DNA of 64,000 nucleotides. Origin: Platerodrilus igneus (taxonomy: Eukaryota > Arthropoda > Insecta > Coleoptera > Lycidae). The stretch covers positions 4,450,501 through 4,514,500 of the forward strand of contig JARFIW010000884.1 in NCBI GenBank assembly GCA_036346225.1. The letters run 5' to 3'. Numbering within the stretch: the first letter of the stretch is position 1; every line of letters starts with the position of its first letter. The translations under genes and the position numbers were made by a program. Under the pieces are notes generated by a model. The model made no database searches, was not told the DNA's origin, and saw nothing but the letters and a program-made list of their open reading frames with translations. Below are positions 34,201-44,938 of this stretch, in pieces.

Positions 34201-34311
34201 GGGCCGTACAAAATCACGCGTATTTTTGCTGAAAGGAAATACGTTCAAATTAGATACTATGACAGGGGAACGTCGTGGGCGTTTTCACTTAGAAAATTTA
34301 TATCCATATAA
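31216..34311 (+). CDS. pol: Pol: protease, reverse transcriptase, RNase H, integrase
   Basis: The open frame of 1031 codons starts here only because a stop lies just upstream; its true N-terminus comes from the -1 frame after Gag. Protease: LVDSGSH, catalytic D at residue 9. RT: GIIEPAKTPYVNPVVIV, RICLDARKLN, SKLDLKNSFWLIPL, VVPFGLSSSSAAL and HYVDDLLIFS (YVDD at 355-358). RNase H: LRTDASKYAIGPEL (D504), ATAEKEMLAIVYAV and ESDN. Integrase: an H-x4-H...C-x2-C zinc site (IHLKFGHIG, CKIC), then core D774 (AIDYL), D833 (LVDNAT) and E868 (NPCERF). All catalytic residues are present. One frame break lies upstream at about 31223-31230, in a TATATAT run, between the -1 frame leader and the protease. 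Apart from that break, pol looks functional. Confidence 0.92.
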   Translation: MFIYVALVDSGSHLSLVNESIVIKHAEFLKGRMETIDGVNLWSAMNKKLTTIYKVVRVPIFVGNKKAGDAEFLITKGLQVDFILGMDFIEDFGLNIDGNDRSIRILDKDKLWVVPTVNTEYRDGDDMDKSELGVKRASNYRQVEVRLCNMFARIMDDRQLGKVSIVIKEKQGELFNRFIGLFNEEPRFAKRYTHKLEVTEDSGFSTKVYPIPFAIRNRVKAEISKMLKEGIIEPAKTPYVNPVVIVPKPNKRDIRICLDARKLNSITKAQYEQPQGLDNLLYKVYEMKIFSKLDLKNSFWLIPLHKDSKKFTGFSIEGEIYMFSVVPFGLSSSSAALVRAMQKLLNEYECFCSHYVDDLLIFSRNEQEHMEHLEKVIQRLDEGGLKLNVEKCELFKSQVTYLGFEISEHGMKICNKRLDELKNIAQPKNVRGLRGFLGVLNYYKRFIPKYSELCVPLVSLLKKNERWKWTAEREKAFQDLKRTFYEELSLKYPNFKDEFILRTDASKYAIGPELVQIQDGAEVPIVFISRVLKDCETRYATAEKEMLAIVYAVKKLRFYLLGKKFLIESDNTVVTFMKKKEFLNSRWYRWALVLQEYDFEIKHKPGKENVTADFLSRQQVEANKKDVKDCLVALQEFRDVGRWTNAKLMEMQRHSEVSSIREKLMRENVEEYRGFTIVGQFVVKKIGDAELLVLSRDTAVEIIDEIHLKFGHIGIRKTFLVFRETFYTRNDITVVKERINRCKICILGKDKNMVLQNIPMNVSVSGSLELVAIDYLINLITSEQGYRHILLMVDVFSKFVKLFPARRSNTVHALQSIREFGSQVGKMDRILVDNATYFNNHRFRNGLNREHIKVSFSSIRHPKANPCERFIREVIKYLLLATQEHHNRWVRYLPQIENFMNCVPSSVTKTCPITLIRKIIPARPWREEVEVQDITELLGSVRRRIERMQRRDIERRRSRIKKRTIFEIGDMVVVKRLRVSNRERNICAKLLFPYEGPYKITRIFAERKYVQIRYYDRGTSWAFSLRKFISI

Positions 34312-34593
34312 AATTGTACAAGAAGAGGGTTTAGCATGATGAAAGCTCATGCGACGGAAGGTTTAAATTTGTTTTATTCTATAGTGGAAGTAATTTGTTT
34401 TATTGTATAGTGGAAGTTATTATATAGTATAGTTAGACAGACGTGAGAGAGAAATGAAATTAGGGGTTGAGTAATAATCAATATGTAGAAAAGCGTGGAG
34501 TGGTTTTAAATAAAACTAGAAATTATGCACACCAAGAAAAGAGTTATAAAGACAGACGAAATTTCCACTTTTATTCAAAACCAGTGTGGCCAA
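34312..34593 (+). other. 3' untranslated interior
   Basis: These 282 bp lie between the pol stop and the 3' LTR. There is no env-like frame. A clear polypurine tract next to the LTR is not evident. Confidence 0.6.
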
Positions 34594-36236
34594 TGAAGTG
34601 TCAGTAAGAAAAAGGGTATAAAGGTTATTTGTATGAAGGTAGTGTATGCCAAAGAAAGTCAAATATCAGATCCCGTAACTGAAAATTTTATGTTTGCCGT
34701 ACCTTACAAATGTTAAAGTATTTGAAATATATTAGACAAAGTATAAGTGCCAAGACGTAAAACAAATGACTTGATGACGTGAAAAAGCACAGTATTCAAG
34801 GATTTACACTGAGTTGTATATTAATGAGCCATAGAATGTACATTTGCTAAGCGAAAAACCGGATGCGTCTGTAGAAAGTCCACTATTAACCGCACAGATC
34901 CAGGTTTTTATGTGAAACATTTCGGCACTTATTTTAGTAGAATAAACCTTTGGACAAATTTGTAATATCAAAATTATAAGTGAAAAGTATTGTCAAATAT
35001 GATTGAAGGGTGATGCAGTATTAGGGACCAATGATTGAACTTTTAGATATGAAATAGTAAAGTGTAAAAGAACGATTATAAGGTATTAGTGACACGAACT
35101 TGTTGGGATGATTTTATTGGATAGAAAATGTGTAAAATATATTAAAGAGTAGGCATATTTTAAATATAATAATCACCTAGGATAAAGTAAATAAAAGGGT
35201 CGATTTATAAATATTTTGGTAGTAAGACGTGTTTTGTAAACTGCGCTAAATTTTGAAGATTATAAAGAGTTAATAAATGATTTTGAAAAGTTTAAGAGTT
35301 TAATTTATACAAAGAAGAGTACAGATAAGCGAGAGTAACAAATATTAATAATAGTAATGACGAGTAGAAAAGTGATAAGAGTGTAATAGAGCGACAGTGG
35401 AACAGGCGGAATAAATAGTTGGATATTGGAACGAGATTGATAAAGGCAGAAAGGTACTGAATAGGATTTATAAGATTGAAGGCGATATTACTGGAATTGA
35501 TTTGGATTGTAAAATGGATAGAATGGTATTGAGTGGAAATTAGAAGAAAGCAGTGATTTGGAAAGAGCAGATAAAGGAAAAAGAAAGCATTGATTTGGAA
35601 CGAGGGGATTAAGAAAAAAGAAAGCATTGGAGTAGCAGGAGGATTAGTACGAGTAAAGAAGATTCAACATCAGGAAAATTAGCGCAGGGGAAGTAAAATT
35701 GAAATTAGTCAAAATTCTAAATTTGGTCATATTTATTTTAGATTTGGGGGATATCAAAATTAATATAAAAAACCTGGCATCTGGACAGCTGAATATTCGT
35801 AGTGATAGTGCCACGCATTGTAAAGACGCATACGGCGAGTGAGATTTTTAAGCCAGTTTTCATAGAGGCCGACAGCGACGTGTAGAACAGGTTAGTACTG
35901 TGTGTTTTGAACGTCAAAGTCAAAAATTGGTAATATTAATTTATTTGGCACAAGGCTACGTGGATCTGTTATAAAATTTTGGCATATACAAGTAAAAGAT
36001 TACAGGTACAAAAATAAAGGTAGTGCTGTTTGGTTGGTGCATTGCACATCTACTTACCACTGAACCCACGGTAAGTAGGTGGATACCCTGGGAAGGCGAG
36101 TTTCAAATAGTCGAGGCATATAAATACAGTTTTGTTTTGATAGACCAACCAAACGCAGATAAAGCACGAAATATAAAGTAAATATTTTCATATCATATAT
36201 AAAATTAATAATAAAAAGCGGGGGTGAAGCATAAGA

Positions 36237-36237
<1 letters not shown>
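34594..36237 (+). repeat. 3' LTR of the 27560-36237 element
   Basis: It is a direct repeat of 27560-29203. The open frames seen on its minus strand are low-complexity by-products of AT-rich sequence. Confidence 0.93.

Positions 36238-36299
<62 letters not shown>
36238..36299. repeat. (TA)n tract
   Basis: About 30 TA units with one phase shift, directly after the 3' LTR. Confidence 0.95.
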
Positions 36300-36301
<2 letters not shown>

Positions 36302-38188
36302 ATATTTGCCGTGTACCCTAGTAAGCCCAGTACTTTCTCAAAACACATTCGAGGATTTTATTAATTTACCCAAAAATCGTCATAAATTTCACACACTTTA
36401 GTTAAATTTTCAAAAAAAATAATTTCTTAATCAGATTCCTCTCTTCATCACCTTAATTCTTCAACCACTTCCCTGGCTAGCTCAGTGGGGCCTCCTCTTG
36501 GATACCTATATTCAATATCATACTCTTTATCGTTCACGCACATTCTCAATAAAACCACAAAATAATACAACAATCATACAATATTTATTTACCACTATTT
36601 ACAAATAAAACTTCAAGATTATTTACATTTCGGTGCTTAAGTTACACCTCAATAAATTCTAATTTTGTACAGTCCAGGATTTTAACTTGAAATATCAAAC
36701 ACATTGAATGTAACCGGAGTAAATGGGCCCTGAATAATACCTTATTCTTCTTTCTTTATTTATAATTAATTTTAATTAGTACACTCTGGAGTATGGTGAG
36801 CTCATGATAACCCACTTAATTATGAATAATGTATGCTTTTTACTTTGCATACTCTTACAACAAACACAAAAATAAACCCATGTACTCTTAACAATAAAAA
36901 TTTAAATTCCCGAGGAACTTTAATAAGCTTTATATACACCTTTAGATTTATATTTAAATACCATAATAAAAGTTAGTTATACGTATTATTTTCAATACGC
37001 AAAATAATGCAAAATACCTTCATAGTTCACTCTCACACATCACAATAGTTTTCATAGTTTATACAAACAACAAATTCTAAAGCGTTCCTGGAATTTCTTG
37101 AAGATCCCTATTCCGTTAACAAAACCGTTAAGTTCCTGCGCCCTCGGTTACGTGGTTATGCTCTGCTCGCCGCCGCCAGCTATTTGTAGATGAACACACT
37201 CTAAGTTGTGCTGCATGCTCTGCATTCACGATGCATCCAAATCCAAATCCAAGTATATTACACTTCTTTTATAATTGCTTAATTTCATTTACGTTACATT
37301 ACGTCATTTCACGAGCTTGTTAAAAATATATGTTGCATCTCAATAAAATTAAACTCGACACTCTCCGCGTATCAAATTATGAGGCCAACACTGTACTATT
37401 TAATTAAAAAAATTTATATACTTACAAGCTCGTGGTAACTTTCTGTACGTAGTCTGAAGCGATGAAAATACTAAAATACTAACAGCCCTATTGATTTTCT
37501 TAAAGTATTTATACAATTCGAATGCCACCTCTCGGCCACTCTTCAAGCAAAATCCTTCCTTTAAAATAATACTTCTTAAAATTTTGGTTCAACCGTTTTC
37601 AAAATCTTCGAAATCTAGCTCGTCGTTATGATATTTTCCGAAAAACTTGCATTCAAATTTTCCCGTATTTGTCTGTTGTACTACTAACTATATAGACCAA
37701 TAAGATATTCAGTGACGTCTTGAAACCCCGCCTGTATTAACGCTATTTCTCTCTTATGCATATTCTATGTTCCCTTCTAACCTTGTTTGAGTGGTAGAAA
37801 TCGATATTACTGTCCGCGTTTCAAACTAACCCATGTGGACTGAATACGTGCGTTGCAAAATGAACTGCTATTATGCCTGTCTCATTCCGAAGCATATCAT
37901 TGATTGTCCATTCCTTCTGCGCTTTAAGGAAACTTTTAGTTAGCATTTATGCAAACCGTCCGACCGTTTACCCGATATACCTCGAATACTGTCTTTTATC
38001 TACACAAATAAGGGGAACATGACATTTCGAAAACATGCAGGTGTTCAATTAACACACTTTTTAAAACAACATTTCTAGGAGTTTACGTTTCAAGGTATTT
38101 TATATTCAACGGCTGTTCGTTTACTAGTAAGGCGTTTCACCTTGGTATTATCGATTTTCAAGCTCTTATGCTTATTAGACGTAATAAC

Positions 38189-38191
<3 letters not shown>
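36300..38191. other. Unassigned 1.9 kb segment between TA tracts
   Basis: There are no coding frames. It lies between two (TA)n tracts like the LTR units around it and is of similar length, but its ends (TTTGCCGTGTACCC and GTAATAACCC) do not look like LTR termini. I found no second copy. Confidence 0.4.

Positions 38192-38220
<29 letters not shown>
38192..38220. repeat. (TA)n tract
   Basis: About 14 TA units. Confidence 0.95.
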
Positions 38221-38222
<2 letters not shown>

Positions 38223-39733
38223 CTGCGATCTCTCCCTAAAAAATGCAAAAAGCCCCACTTTCTGGGTGCCAAAAATACTAGAAAAGCTGCGGTCTCTAAA
38301 ATACAAAATGCTACAAACCTTCGATGCTGCTTATATACCAAAAAATACTTACAAATATTTCTGCTTCCCAACAAAGTATGCCGCGACTGCTCAGCTGCTT
38401 TCTGTAAAACAAACTAACACAAAAAAATTCTGCTACGGTAAGTCGTCTAACTTTATTAACATATTCATAGAAAAAGACACGCTAAGATAAACATAAAACT
38501 CCTCGTTCACTCATATTTATACGTTATATACATCCACTTTGTTAAAATAACCCATTTCACAATATATTTTGAAATCAATAATTACCCCAGATAAAAATTT
38601 ACAATTATATTCTCATAGAAACTAACAGGGCTTTACCACAGTCTTTACTTTAATTTCGGTTTAGTACGAGCTTATAATAAGCCTTGATCCTTTGTCCAAA
38701 TTTTGCACATCATTCCCCCAAAAATACCCTTTTACCTTGTACATACCAAATATTGTTAATATCATAAAGCATTTCTAAACCTAAATTCCCACATAAAATA
38801 CAGTACAAAAATGCAAAAAAAAAGTTCAATCCATAACTGTTCCCAAGTTTATCCTTTTAGTTCATAACATTATACCCACAATGGACAAAACACCTGTTGA
38901 TACACATATGCAAACAAAAGCAACTGTTACCTGGATTCTATCACTGTCCCCAGGACTGCCAACATACCATCAACGACTGCTGGCTACAGGAATACCCAAT
39001 GTCGTTTGCAAAAGCGACGACTGCTAAGTGCAACCATATCACCAAAGACTACCAAACCTCTTCTATAAAGTGTAGGTAATCAACAAGTTCGACCAAACAC
39101 TATCTTTTACTCCATTCTCAATTTTATACTTAGCACACTTAGTGCAAATTAAAATGAAACAGTATTTACATAAACAGAACTTGTATGCAACTTGTAAACG
39201 TATTAATACTTGGAGCCGTCAGCTGGTTGTAAACTAAATGGTAAACCTAAAAAAACGTATGCTTGCTGGAAACTTAGAAAGCCTCACCACCATTCGTTGG
39301 GATTTATATTTTTTTTTTCTGCCCCTCTAAAGCTTGTTAATTCTGTCAATTCAAACAAACATTCAATTCTTAAAACTTCCAACGGTTACATTTCTCTGTA
39401 TTTCACTTCCAACCGAAACCGATTTTCTACGAAAACATAAGTTTAAGCTCACAACAATGCACGTACTAACATAATTTCTCTACATTCGTTCTAACTGACA
39501 ACACTTTTTTCTTAAATACAACGGTTAAAATATAACAACCGCTATATTAATTAGTATTCATAGTTAAAGGATGATGCTAAATTAACCTTTTGCTTACTGA
39601 AATTATTCAGTAAAATTATTCATTTTTACTCCACAGAAAAGCGTTTCACTTTGTTATTTGTATTTTCTATGCTGAATCCTGAAATAATTACCACATTGAA
39701 TACTAATGCTGTTTTAACCCCCAAATATCACAG

Positions 39734-39735
<2 letters not shown>
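38221..39735. mobile_element. LTR-like unit (possible solo LTR) bounded by TA tracts
   Basis: This 1.5 kb segment starts TGCTGCGATC and ends AATATCACAGAA. The ends form an imperfect inverted repeat of the TGCTGYGAT type, matching the termini of the LTRs at 18378/23549 and the end at 27247. TA tracts abut both sides. There is no coding frame and no second copy in the window, so the call rests on termini, size and setting. Confidence 0.5.

Positions 39736-39771
<36 letters not shown>
39736..39771. repeat. (TA)n tract
   Basis: About 18 TA units. Confidence 0.95.
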
Positions 39772-39774
<3 letters not shown>

Positions 39775-40974
39775 TAATTTCTTTTGTCAAAATAGTGCCG
39801 TCTATTAAATTGTGCCGCCCGTGTTCAATAAACACCCTGAACTCGTGGTTGGTGCGGCCCTAACTATATCCTTACCGATTTTAACTTTGCATCACGGAAT
39901 ACTGTTGTTTCCTCTTCGTTAAAAGTAAGCTGTAAGAGCCAATCCATCGTGATTGCTAAACGTGAACTCATGAACAGATACCGACGCAGTCTGAACATAC
40001 ACATGAATTTGTCGTATCAGTACCGGTAGGTGTCGTTGCCGGTACGCAACGCTCTGTGCTCTATTGGGTGCACTTTACTCTTGTGTGCGCCAAAGATATT
40101 CGCTTTCATATTGTTTCTTTGACGTTTGAAACCAAACTAAACAAGTAACTGCATAATCATTTTAATCTTTTGATAGTAAGTTTGCATTATTTAGGTTTTA
40201 TTGTTGAAATCATACAAGTGCTTATTAGAATGAGTGCTTCCCTACTAATTTTGGCGTCCAATGTGTTTATTAAACGGACACAAAATTTTATTTTTGTATT
40301 TAATATCAAATCAAAAGTTTACAAAAGCTCAAGTGACTCGTTATTTGTTACGCTTTATGAAATAAGGTGCTACGTGCATTGACGTAACATAAAAAACCAA
40401 GAAAAAGAAGAAAAAAGTAAGTCCGGGCTCAGGCGGCGAGTGGGCGGGGTCTTATACATATAAATAAGTAAAGGAGAACCTGAAAAAAAAATTAAAAAAT
40501 ATATATAAACACTCACTCATTCACACTCAGAACAAAACATACGATGGAAAAGAAAGAACTTATAATTAAAAACAAATTATATATACAAAAAAACAGTACT
40601 ACCAAACCCAACCCCAAAAAAAAGTCAATGTACCCAATTTACATATTACATTTAAAAAAATTACCCATGAAAATGGCGAGCTGTAGCTTTTAGGTAATAA
40701 CCCCCTGACAGTAATTAGTAAAAAAAAGAAAGAACCAAATGCAACCCTAAAAACCACAGCTCTAGAATATCGTAAATATTCACTAAACCTATTTTTACAA
40801 ACAATGTATAGTTTTAGTAATTTAGCAACAAAGAGTAAGGCCGTAACACAAGAGCAGTAAATGCCAAAATAGTTTAATAATTTTCATATATAAAAAATCA
40901 AATTTGGAAATGCCATCTTAGAACGTTCTGGTTCCGAAGTCACAAGTGCATACAAAGAAAAAAAAAGGACTCAC
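39772..40974. other. Non-coding, partly A-rich
   Basis: No gene is seen. A short GC-rich patch lies near 40420-40450 (GGGCTCAGGCGGCGAGTGGGC). The stretch 40480-40740 is A-rich. Confidence 0.4.
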
Positions 40975-41090
40975 CCTCGAGTTACTGGCATCGGGGTGGA
41001 ACCAGTCGCTGGTCTTACGTCCAGGCAGAGCGCATTTGACCTCGCATTCCCAGAAGAAGCTCAAGGGATTAACGTGTCCCCCGCAGGAAG
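40975..41090 (-). CDS. Candidate host-gene internal exon, Cys-containing protein
   Basis: On the minus strand, TATTCTAG at 41098-41091 is followed by 116 bp that is open in one frame with GC-rich, coding-like codon use. It ends AACTCGAGG and is followed by a consensus donor GTGAGT (40974-40969). The encoded peptide includes SCGGHVNPLSFFWECEVKC and then KTSDWFHPDASNSR, with three cysteines and several Trp/Phe. The composition differs strongly from the AT-rich surroundings. The polypyrimidine tract upstream is weak. I do not recognise the protein family and found no adjoining exon, so this could be one exon of a gene with long introns or a chance frame. Confidence 0.45.
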
Positions 41091-43599
41091 CTAGAATATT
41101 TACCGACAATAAATTAATTTAATGAAGCCGAAACGTATTGTTTTATATAAACTCCATATACTCACCACGCTAAATAATGCGTGCCGAAAATTTACATAAA
41201 GATAGCGAACGAAGCCAAATAGAACGTGCTTTTTGTGGTTATTCGAACAGCAAATGAATTGTTACATTTGTTAAAGCACCAAAGCAAGGAAATAAATCAG
41301 GAAAACCCTAATTTTATTAAAATAAATTCGCCGAATTCTTTAAAAAGGGAATACACACCACCATTTAATTATTAAAATACTTGGAAAATCGCCTATCTAA
41401 TTAAGACGTAAATTCCACGGGACGAAATTCTTAGAAAGGATATTTATTTTTCTAATGAAGCACAAAGATTTATCAACTGACATAGATAGGATATTTATTA
41501 TTAATTACTATACAAATTTTAATACACGAAAGGGTTATTTTTTAATTAACGGAATTAATTTTTGTGTTGAATGCCAAAGGAATTTAAGATAAAAATTATT
41601 GCATATAACTAATTAATGATTTACGAAAATTAACGTAACAAAGGTTTATCAATTTACTAAAAAAACGTTTAATTTCAAGCATGCTTACCTACATGTGCGT
41701 ATAGATGTAGACATATGTGTGCTGTGTGTGTATGTGCGAGCACTGGTAGTGTGCATGCGCGTGCGCAATTGGTTAATATTGATTTACGCGTGACCTTGCG
41801 TGCGCCTGTGCGTTAGAACACATGACGCGCATGCGTGGTGCTACAATATATTTCAACATAATCATACTATACCAAATTTGGCACCAAACCTGCTCTTCTT
41901 TAGTACGTGGTCAAAAGAGTCGTTAAAGTGCGAATAGATTTTTTCAGTTCAAGCTATAACATTACGTACCCGGAGTTTTGCGGAAAGGGTATCGAATCAT
42001 TATAGATTCTGATATAAGCCAAATATGAAAGTAGAGATTAATTTTAGATGGACAGAATAAATGAAAAGGTTTAGATTTTAAAAATAATTAATATTAATTG
42101 AGCATGCCATTTCTATTATTTTTTTATTTCTATGAAAGTAATTCAGATAACAAAGCTATAACCTCAAAAACTATAACATTGTTTTTTTTTGCATACTTTG
42201 GAGAGCGGAATAATCCAGGACAATGACTTATTTAAAAACCGTAGATAAAAACTTAATTACAAATACGCGAACTCTGTCCTTTTCTGAAAAAGATAACCAC
42301 AAAAGACAATAGTGTGTGAACATACCATAATTGCAGCAATAATTTGTTGAAAACATTTTGCGTTATTTTAAGTAAGCGTACTTTGTTTTTGTTGATCAAA
42401 AGTTTTAAAATAATTAATGGTTAACTAAAAATGAGATTATCAATATTCATGTTTTCATATAATTACAGCGTATTTAAGGAAAGTTCTCCATACTATCTAT
42501 TAAAAATAATTAATTTTAAAATTACATTGAGGCATGTGTAGATATTGTTTACATTGTAATCGGGCTAGATATAATTAATTTTGTTGCAATATAACTGAAC
42601 TACCTCTAGAGAACAGGTGAGTAAGTGAAATTTATAAAGATACCATAATATTACCGTCGGCATAACCAGACAACACAACAATACAATAGCAATTTTTTAC
42701 AATTTAACTGCGGAAAACATCTGATAACATAATAGACACGTACTCACAGTAGCTAAGAACAAAAAAAACATCCGAATGACAGTCAAATAATGGGATAACT
42801 CTTCAAATACGGAGAAAGTAGCCGTTAGTATAAAACAACTTACAATCGTCGAATGGAAGTTAAATTCAAAAGTCAGAAAAGTCGAAGCGTAATAGTACGT
42901 GTATGTAGTAGGCGGGAGGGAGACCTCGTTGTTTTTGTTGGAACTTTTGCTACGGTCAAGTGCAGAAAAGATTTTTTTACGATTTGTGGAATTTGACAAG
43001 CACGTGGGTCGGAATGAGGACACGAAAACTAAGTTAAAAGTAAAGTTGAAAGAAACACAGCTCTAAGATGTAGGCATAGACCTTCCCGATGGGGAAAACG
43101 TGGCTTGCAATTTTGGCAAGAATGTTAACCCATGCGCGGGCATTTTGAAGGTCGTGTTTATCGAGAAACTTGAACCTGCGCGTCAACCCAACGAAAAATG
43201 GGGTTTTGTTGTTTGTTAAGAGAACTGGTGTTAGAAGGAAAAAATTGAAGCATTGATGTTTCTGTAATGAGGAGAAAATAGAAACTGTCTGTAGACGAAT
43301 TTAAGTATTTTACTTGTATGTGATAAATGGTTTGTGTATAGTGACAGACAACGCTGCCCGAAATTAGGGTTATCTTTTCTTTATTAAGTAAGTAGGTTCA
43401 CAGGTATAGTTTAGTGACAGTGAGGAATGATCAAGTAGCTGTATTTTTAAAGAACAACGGTATTGTCATATGGAAAGTAGTATTGCACTTTACTTTTTTA
43501 TTGTTAAGTATGACATTACCAGAAATGGGATTCAAATGTTATATATTAACAATTTGAAAAAATAACAGTATTTGTGGTAAGATTATATTAGGACGGTTT
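41091..43599. other. No gene supported; intron-like or intergenic
   Basis: A stretch of alternating purine/pyrimidine (TGTGTGCTGTGTGTG, GTGCATGCGCGTGCGC) lies at 41690-41830. A minus-strand segment at 42844-43028 is open and bounded by splice-like signals but has poor protein character (see rejected items). Confidence 0.4.
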
Positions 43600-43830
43600 T
43601 GTAACTTAGTTGGTTTGCGTGCGACTTGTAAGCTCAAGGCCCCGCTTTTGAATCCCAACACAGACCGCTTGAAAAATGTTAGCCGAGCATTTGCACAAAA
43701 ATACACCCTCGTTCGGATGGGGGATAAAGTGTAGGTCCCGTGTGTGAGCGTTGTCGTGCACGTTGAAGATCGCTATCTTGCTTGGAACAGCAAAGGTTCG
43801 GTAAATTTCAAAATTTCTAGGTAAAATAAC
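43600..43830 (+). repeat. SINE-like sequence
   Basis: The segment has a tRNA-promoter-like head (GTTGGTTTGCGTGCGAC then TTTTGAATCCCAAC, resembling A and B boxes). It is followed by a body including GTAGGTCCCGTGTGTGAGCG and CGTGCACGTTGAAGATCG, which recalls conserved SINE bodies of invertebrates. No poly(A) tail or target duplication could be fixed. Class assignment is from memory of SINE structure. Confidence 0.45.
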
Positions 43831-44938
43831 TCGCTTCTTAGTCAGTGTAGTACCTGCGGGTCAAACATTGGAAAATTAAATGCAGGGTAGGACTATTCTA
43901 TTTTTTTCTTTAGTTGAGACCTTTCAAAAATTACTTTCTCTTAGTTAAAACCTTTATAGAAATACCTGACCAGTTTGAAGAAAATGCATAAAATAGGCTT
44001 TAGTTTTTTTGTGTATTTGCATTTGCATTCTTAATACTGCATGTTAATAGAAGTTAATTGTTGTTGGCTGTAGAGTATTATTTATTCAATAGGATTTATG
44101 AAGGGATTTCCAGTCACCCCAGTGCCGAAATTTACTAAGGAGTTTTTAAAGGTGTCTATCGCTAGATAACAGTCTCTGGAGTAGGGTAGAACATCTTCGA
44201 GGACGGTTGACGGTTTGGCGCTCTTAATCGTGAAAACAAATAAAACCTTTCAAGGTAAGTGGTCATTGCTACGTGTTTCTTTTGTAATTTAACTAACCCA
44301 ATTTATATGTTTGCATCTTTTTCCATAAGAACCCTCTTCCGCAACACTGTAGTTAGCTAGTGCACTCTTAAAGGTTTTGCGAGGTTCGCACCCCTACTCG
44401 GCAAATCTAGATTTGTATCGTAACGTTGATGTCACCCGTAACAAAATATTTGCCTGTGTGCTTTGGTTTACAATAGTTAGCTCGAGTAACGTGTACATTT
44501 TGGAAAATGATTTTCTTGCCTTCTTTCGTTACATAATAGTCTGTACACTAATACTGCAATTCGTTCTATGTAGCTTAGTAAATGCCATATCATGTTCGTT
44601 TTAGGGTTCAACATGAAAATATATCATTTACATACAGAAACACATATAGAGGCTATGAAGTAGTTTTAATTCAACGAATTTAAAAGAAGTCTCCATTAAT
44701 ATTAAGGCATGAGTCTCATTAGTAGACTAGTCTATAGATTTTCTGCTGGTAAAATTCTTGCGGCTGTTTGTGAAATCGTTCTATAACAGTATAACGTAAG
44801 TAACGGCCGCCACATTTGCGGCCTCATCCCAATGCTCCACCCGAAGGTACTACATTGGGTTTAAACGGGAAAAACTAACGTGCTTTAAATAAATCGGACT
44901 TCAAAATTAATTAATGGATATATAAACTGAAACTGAAG
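43831..44938. other. No gene recognised
   Basis: This AT-rich sequence has only chance frames. Confidence 0.4.

Larger units (their letters stand above)
27560..36237 (+). mobile_element. Nearly complete Ty3/gypsy-like LTR retrotransposon (8.7 kb)
   Basis: Direct repeats 27560-29203 and 34594-36237 (both ~1.64 kb, roughly 1 percent different by eye) flank a long gag and a pol with protease, RT, RNase H and integrase in Ty3/gypsy order. There is no env: only ~280 bp separates pol from the 3' LTR. TA tracts lie on both outer sides. It is homologous in Gag and Pol to the deleted element at 18378-25377, and its ORFs share the same -1 arrangement. The exact LTR ends (TGAAGT...CATAAGA) are not the classic TG...CA and may be off by a few bases. 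Confidence 0.95.

Noticed and set aside
34312..34593. Possible env gene after pol of the 27560 element
   Set aside because: Only about 280 bp without a sustained frame, signal peptide or membrane segment.
18337..39771. CRISPR-like or satellite array explanation for the repeated TA spacing
   Set aside because: The spacing is irregular and explained by insertion of different elements; the sequence is eukaryotic.
42844..43028. Minus-strand open segment with acceptor-like and donor-like (GTAAGT) ends
   Set aside because: Protein character is poor and its phase does not match the exon-like segment at 40975-41090; probably chance.
44377..44604. 75-codon plus-strand frame
   Set aside because: Hydrophobic chance frame in AT-rich DNA with no splice or family support.
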